Assembly (NCBI GenBank): GCA_959596505.1
Contig: CAUFWM010000051.1
Span: forward strand, 1 to 10,048
Reading direction: 5' to 3'
DNA from: an uncultured Collinsella sp.
GTDB taxonomy: Bacteria; Actinomycetota; Coriobacteriia; Coriobacteriales; Coriobacteriaceae
Length of the DNA stretch: 10,048 bases
Shown here: one piece after another, positions 6,753 through 10,048 of the stretch
How positions within the stretch are numbered: the stretch's first letter is position 1
Layout of the letters: each line of letters starts with the position of its first letter
Position numbers and translations under genes: made by a program
The notes under the pieces: generated by a model
Database searches by the model: none
What the model saw: the letters and a program-made list of their open reading frames with translations, nothing else
Told to the model about the DNA's origin: nothing

Positions 6753-8033
6753 ATGTCAGAAGAACTTCGTTCCATCCCACCCCAACACGGGTCCTTTGTG
6801 TTTACGTCGGAGTCGGTGACCGAAGGTCATCCCGATAAGATCGCTGACCAGATCAGCGACGCCGTCCTCGACGCAATCCTCGCTAAAGAAATAGAGTTGC
6901 AGGAGCAGGGCTACATTGCGCCCAACGGCGTGCCCGCCAACGTGGAAAACGTCCGCTGCGCCTGCGAGACCCTCGTGACCACCGGCACCGTCATCGTCGC
7001 CGGCGAGATTCGCACCCAGGCCTACGTCGACGTGCAGGAAATCGCTCGCGGCGTTATCTGCCGCATTGGCTACAACCGTGCCAAGTTCGGTTTTGACTGC
7101 GACACCTGCGGCGTCATGAGCCTCATCCACGAGCAGTCCCCCGATATCGCCCAGGGCGTCGACGAGTCCTTCGAGACCCAGACCGGCGCCACCACCGACC
7201 CGATCGACCTGATCGGCGCCGGCGACCAGGGCATGATGTTCGGCTACGCCTCCAACGAGACCAAGACCCTCATGCCCATGCCGCACTACCTGGCGAGCCG
7301 CCTGGCCGAGCGCCTGGCCGCCGTGCGCCACGACGGTACCCTGCCCTATCTGCGCCCCGACGGCAAGACCCAGGTCACCGTGCGCTACGAGGACGGCAAG
7401 CCCGTCGAGGTCACGACCGTCGTCATCTCCACGCAGCACGCAGCCGAGATCGAAGACATGGGCAAGATCAAGGACGACCTCATCGAGCATGTCATCACCC
7501 CCGTCATGGCTGCCGAGAACATGCCGTGGGACAACGCCGACATCTATGTGAACCCCACCGGTCGCTTTGTCGTGGGCGGCCCCATGGGCGACACGGGCCT
7601 AACCGGCCGTAAGATCATCGTCGACACCTATGGCGGCTACGGCCGTCACGGCGGCGGCGCCTTTAGTGGCAAGGACTGCACCAAGGTCGACCGCTCCGCC
7701 GCATACGCCGCTCGCTGGGTCGCCAAGAACGTCGTCGCCGCCGGCCTTGCCGACCGCTGCGAAGTCGAGCTGGCCTACGCCATCGGCGTGTCCAAGCCGT
7801 TGTCGATCATGGTCGACACCTTTGGCACCGCACATGTTGCCGAAGACAAGATCGTCGAGGCCGTGGAGAAGACCTTCGACCTGCGCCCGGGGGCCATCAT
7901 CCGCGACCTGGACCTGCGCCGCCCCATCTACGAGAAGACGGCAGCCTACGGTCACTTTGGCCGCGAAGACCCCGACTTCACCTGGGAAAAGACCGATCGA
8001 GTCGAAGAACTCAAAGCAGCCTGCGGCCTGTAA
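6753..8033 (+). CDS. metK: S-adenosylmethionine synthetase
   Basis: MetK joins methionine and ATP to make S-adenosylmethionine, the methyl donor used by enzymes such as RsmB in this window. The 426-residue chain has the diagnostic EGHPDKIADQISDAVLDA (24-41), including H26, D28 and K29. It also has GFDCDTCGV (113-121), the adenine/phosphate loop GAGDQGMMFGYA (155-166) and the P-loop-like GGGAFSGKD (300-308). It is longer than the 384-residue E. coli enzyme. The excess lies in a 12-residue N-terminal extension, an insert of about 18-20 residues (roughly 44-66) between DAIL and the CACETLV strand, and a slightly longer segment before GAGDQG. The start has AAAGGA with a 5-base spacer. A strong intrinsic terminator lies 37 bases after the stop, so metK appears to be monocistronic. 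Confidence 0.97.
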   Translation: MSEELRSIPPQHGSFVFTSESVTEGHPDKIADQISDAVLDAILAKEIELQEQGYIAPNGVPANVENVRCACETLVTTGTVIVAGEIRTQAYVDVQEIARGVICRIGYNRAKFGFDCDTCGVMSLIHEQSPDIAQGVDESFETQTGATTDPIDLIGAGDQGMMFGYASNETKTLMPMPHYLASRLAERLAAVRHDGTLPYLRPDGKTQVTVRYEDGKPVEVTTVVISTQHAAEIEDMGKIKDDLIEHVITPVMAAENMPWDNADIYVNPTGRFVVGGPMGDTGLTGRKIIVDTYGGYGRHGGGAFSGKDCTKVDRSAAYAARWVAKNVVAAGLADRCEVELAYAIGVSKPLSIMVDTFGTAHVAEDKIVEAVEKTFDLRPGAIIRDLDLRRPIYEKTAAYGHFGREDPDFTWEKTDRVEELKAACGL

Positions 8034-8070
8034 GCTAACGAGAAAAGCTACAGCCAAATTAAAACGCACC

Positions 8071-8106
8071 AAAAAGAGGTACCGAAACAACCGGTACCTC
8101 TTTTTT
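8071..8106 (+). terminator. Intrinsic terminator of metK
   Basis: A 14-bp perfect stem (8071-8084 with 8092-8105) has a 7-base loop AAACAAC and runs into T6. The stem core is GAGGTACCG / CGGTACCTC. The A-run on the left arm means it could also stop transcription arriving from the other strand. It lies 37 bases past the metK stop. Confidence 0.93.
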
Positions 8107-8124
8107 ATAAAACCGGAGGTGAAG

Positions 8125-8217
8125 ATGAGCCGACCTGGGACATGGAATAGGTCACCAGCCGATGAATTTTACAGCAGAGCGACTCCAACCATGTATCCTA
8201 AGTTCCGAGGGCTTTAG
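8125..8217 (+). CDS. Possible 30-residue leader ORF between metK and the serine dehydratase gene
   Basis: Not recognised as a known family. ATG 8125-8127 follows GGAGGT (8115-8120) with a 4-base spacer, a near-consensus ribosome-binding site. The frame runs 30 codons to TAG at 8215-8217, and its stop lies inside the left arm of the 26-bp palindrome 8202-8323. The peptide starts MSRPGTWNRSPADEF and contains three Ser, three Thr and five Arg. Ribosomes finishing here would cover part of the hairpin, so a regulatory leader is possible. Against this, the ribosome-binding site begins only 9 bases after the metK terminator and no promoter is evident between them. It may be translated only on read-through transcripts, or be a chance frame. 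Confidence 0.25.
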   Translation: MSRPGTWNRSPADEFYSRATPTMYPKFRGL

Positions 8218-8323
8218 TATTTGGTCGATCGCGAGTTCCGCACGAGCCGGAGAGCACTTAATGTGCTCTCCGTGCGAGCCAGGACTGTCCGAGCAGGCGA
8301 CCAAATACTAAAGCCCTCGGAAC
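8202..8323. repeat. 26-bp perfect inverted repeat with structured 70-bp loop, upstream of the serine dehydratase gene
   Basis: Arms 8202-8227 and 8298-8323 are exact reverse complements, with outer end GTTCCGAGGGC and inner end GGTCG. The loop opens with CGCGAGTTCCGCACGAGC (8230-8247) and closes with TGTCCGAGCA (8286-8295). Inside is a second hairpin: GGAGAGCAC (8249-8257), loop TTAAT, and GTGCTCTCC (8263-8271). This is continued by CGCAC/GTGCG across a one-sided bulge. No T-run follows, so it is not an intrinsic terminator. It ends 56 bases before the serine dehydratase ATG. Outer ends and loop edges resemble those of the palindrome at 1739-1834, which suggests one family. Confidence 0.92.
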
Positions 8324-8356
8324 GACGGGACAAAGTATGCCCCGTCCCTCGGGACG
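8324..8356 (+). promoter_or_regulatory. Two overlapping, mutually exclusive hairpins ahead of the serine dehydratase ribosome-binding site
   Basis: GACGGG (8324-8329) can pair with CCCGTC (8341-8346). Alternatively CGTCC (8343-8347) can pair with GGACG (8352-8356) around a CTCG tetraloop. The two folds share bases 8343-8346 and cannot coexist. They lie directly between the palindrome and the AAAGGAG site at 8368-8374. Stems of 5-6 bp in GC-rich DNA arise easily by chance. Confidence 0.25.
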
Positions 8357-8379
8357 ACGAGCCACGTAAAGGAGCAGCC

Positions 8380-9987
8380 ATGGCAGGCAAGCCGCAAACA
8401 CTAGCTACGACCTCGGCATTCGAGATCTTGGGCCCCATCATGGTCGGCCCCAGCTCGTCGCACACCGCCGGTGCCCTGCGCTGCGCCCAGGTTGCCGCCA
8501 GCCTGCTGGAAGGCCGCATCACCAAGGTCACCTTTGGCCTGTGGAACTCCTTTGCCCATACCTACCGCGGCCACGGCACCGACCGCGCGCTCGTCGCGGG
8601 TATCTTGGGCCTCGATACCGACGACGAGAACATCAAGCAGGCCTTTGACCTCGCACGCGAGCAGGGTCTCGACTATCACTTTGACATCAAGGGCGACGAC
8701 GCCTCCATCCACCCCAACACCGTCGACATCGAGATGGTCGACGACACGGGCGCCACGGCACAGGTCCGCGGCGAGAGCCTCGGCGGCGGCAAGATGCGCA
8801 TCAGCCGCATCAACGGCGTCGGCGTCGACATCTCGGGCATGTATTCCACGCTCTTCGTGGCGCACCAGGACGTTCCCGGCGTGCTCGCAGCACTCACGAA
8901 CCTGCTCGCCTACGCACACGTCAACATCGCCTTCTGCCGCACCTACCGCACCGAGGTGGGCGGCCAGGCCTATTCCGTCTTTGAGACCGACGGCGCTCCC
9001 GACGACACCGTCGTCCCCATGCTGCGCAAGCTCGACAATGTCGATTACGCCACGTTTATCGAGCTCCCGGGCTCGGCCTCGTCGCTCTCCCCCGGTGTCT
9101 CGGCCAAGGAGATCTTCGACGACGGCGAGCAGTTGCTCGATGCGTGCGCCGAGCTCGGCCTGAATATCGGCGCCGTCATGGCCGTGCGCGAGGCGCGTCT
9201 GACCGGCGAGGCCCATGCTATCGCAGCCATGCGCCGCGTGCTCGACGTCATGCGCGAGGAGACCACGGCCCCCATCGCCAATCCGCAGCGATCGCTCGGC
9301 GGGCTTATCGGCGGCGAGGCCAAGCTCGTCGATGCCACCCACCGCAACGATTTAAGCGCAAGCCTGATGGGCCCCGTTCAGACCGATGCCGTGGCCCGCG
9401 CGATGGCCGTGCTCGAGCGCTCCGCCACCATGGGCGTGATCGTTGCCGCCCCCACGGCCGGCTCCGCGGGCGTCGTCCCCGGCTGCGTGCTGGCGCTCGC
9501 CGATCACCTCCAGCTCGACGATGAACAGGTCATGGATGCCCTCTACTGCGCCGCCGCCATCGGCCTCAACCTCACCACGAGCGCCTGCGTCGCCGGCGCC
9601 GAGGGCGGATGTCAGGCCGAGGTTGGAAGCGCTGCCGCCATGGCCGCCGCCGCGCTGGTCCAGATGATGGGCGGCACGCCCGAGCAAGCGCTCGACGCCA
9701 GCTCCATTGCACTGAGCAACCTGTTGGGCCTCGTTTGCGACCCCGTCGGCGGCCTTGTCGAGGTGCCCTGCCAAAACCGCAACGCCATCGGCGTGGCCGC
9801 GGCCTTCAGCTCGGCGCAGCTCGCCCTCGCCGGCATCAAGAGCCTGGTGCCGTTTGACCAGATGGCGCACGTGATGCTCTCGGTGGGCCACGCCCTGCCC
9901 GCCACGTTGCGCGAGACGGCCAAGGGCGGCATCGCGCAGGCTCCGGCAGCACTCTCGGCGTGCGCAAAATGCGGAATATGCGGATAG
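8380..9987 (+). CDS. sdaA: L-serine dehydratase, iron-sulfur type, fused beta-alpha single chain
   Basis: This enzyme deaminates L-serine to pyruvate and ammonia through an oxygen-sensitive [4Fe-4S] cluster, feeding serine carbon into central metabolism in the cytosol. The 535-residue chain joins both family parts. The beta-type part carries GPSSSHTAG (23-31), and an ACT-like segment starts near FVAHQDVPGVLAAL (159-172). The alpha-type catalytic part follows, from about 240 to the end. It shows APTAGSAGVVPG (357-368), GGCQAEVGSAAAM (409-421) and LVCDPVGGLVEVPC (451-464). By family comparison C411, C453 and C464 are the cluster ligands. The tail ends CAKCGICG, putting Cys at 528, 531 and 534. 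Cys534 is penultimate, like the tail cysteine that completes the cluster in characterised type II enzymes. ATG 8380 is preferred over the upstream open frame because AAAGGAG precedes it by 5 bases and homology starts there. Confidence 0.95.
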   Translation: MAGKPQTLATTSAFEILGPIMVGPSSSHTAGALRCAQVAASLLEGRITKVTFGLWNSFAHTYRGHGTDRALVAGILGLDTDDENIKQAFDLAREQGLDYHFDIKGDDASIHPNTVDIEMVDDTGATAQVRGESLGGGKMRISRINGVGVDISGMYSTLFVAHQDVPGVLAALTNLLAYAHVNIAFCRTYRTEVGGQAYSVFETDGAPDDTVVPMLRKLDNVDYATFIELPGSASSLSPGVSAKEIFDDGEQLLDACAELGLNIGAVMAVREARLTGEAHAIAAMRRVLDVMREETTAPIANPQRSLGGLIGGEAKLVDATHRNDLSASLMGPVQTDAVARAMAVLERSATMGVIVAAPTAGSAGVVPGCVLALADHLQLDDEQVMDALYCAAAIGLNLTTSACVAGAEGGCQAEVGSAAAMAAAALVQMMGGTPEQALDASSIALSNLLGLVCDPVGGLVEVPCQNRNAIGVAAAFSSAQLALAGIKSLVPFDQMAHVMLSVGHALPATLRETAKGGIAQAPAALSACAKCGICG

Positions 9988-10000
9988 TGAGCAAAATCAG

Positions 10001-10030
10001 AACCACCCTTAAAAAGGGTGGTTTGCTCTT
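10001..10030 (+). terminator. Terminator hairpin after the serine dehydratase gene
   Basis: AACCACCCTT (10001-10010) pairs perfectly with AAGGGTGGTT (10014-10023) across AAA, followed by TGCTCTT. The stem is strong and lies 13 bases past the stop. The T-run is short on the plus strand. On the minus strand the stem is followed by a mixed sequence, so plus-strand use is favoured. Confidence 0.75.
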
Positions 10031-10048
10031 AGGGTATAACCCACGGGC

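Noticed and set aside
8221..8379. Longer serine dehydratase start at 8221
   Set aside because: The extension is a translation of the palindrome. AAAGGAG and homology point to ATG 8380.
8107..8379. T-box or other known riboswitch ahead of the serine dehydratase gene
   Set aside because: No T-box consensus (GGGTGG-type) sequence and no terminator with a T-run before the gene. The structure is a single long palindrome.

Overview
The window reads as chromosomal housekeeping DNA from a high-GC, anaerobic actinobacterium, most likely a member of the Coriobacteriia (Collinsella or a close relative). This assignment is inference. It rests on the GC-rich codon use, the strong Shine-Dalgarno sites, an oxygen-sensitive iron-sulfur L-serine dehydratase fused into one chain, and the gene order gltX-priA-def-fmt-rsmB. 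No phage, transposase, CRISPR array, tRNA or rRNA gene was found.

Left block (1-6416, all on the minus strand, transcribed right to left): gltX (glutamyl-tRNA synthetase), a hairpin resembling a terminator, priA (primosomal helicase), def (peptide deformylase), a 320-base gap, fmt (methionyl-tRNA formyltransferase) and rsmB (16S rRNA m5C methyltransferase, cut off by the window edge). priA and def are 18 bases apart, and fmt and rsmB overlap by ATGA. Fmt formylates the initiator tRNA and Def removes the formyl group from the finished N-terminus. GltX, RsmB, Fmt and Def therefore all serve translation, with the replication-restart helicase PriA embedded among them. The def-fmt gap holds a 30-bp inverted repeat and a possible 30-residue hydrophobic small ORF.

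Divergent region (6417-6752): it separates gltX (minus) from metK (plus). It holds a candidate gltX promoter, a 143-bp repeat cluster with 29-bp inverted ends and a 32-bp tandem duplication, and a short metK leader with a hairpin.

Right block (6753-10048, plus strand): metK (S-adenosylmethionine synthetase) ends in a strong intrinsic terminator. A 346-base gap follows, with a 26-bp perfect inverted repeat and a possible leader ORF. Then comes a fused two-domain L-serine dehydratase gene, closed by another terminator hairpin.

The most notable signal is non-coding. The palindromes at 1739-1834 and 8202-8323 share similar outer ends and similar loop-edge sequences, while the middle of their arms differs yet stays complementary within each copy. 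They look like two members of one undescribed structured repeat family. On the protein side, PriA carries an ideal beta-clamp-binding pentapeptide (QLSLF) at residues 4-8.
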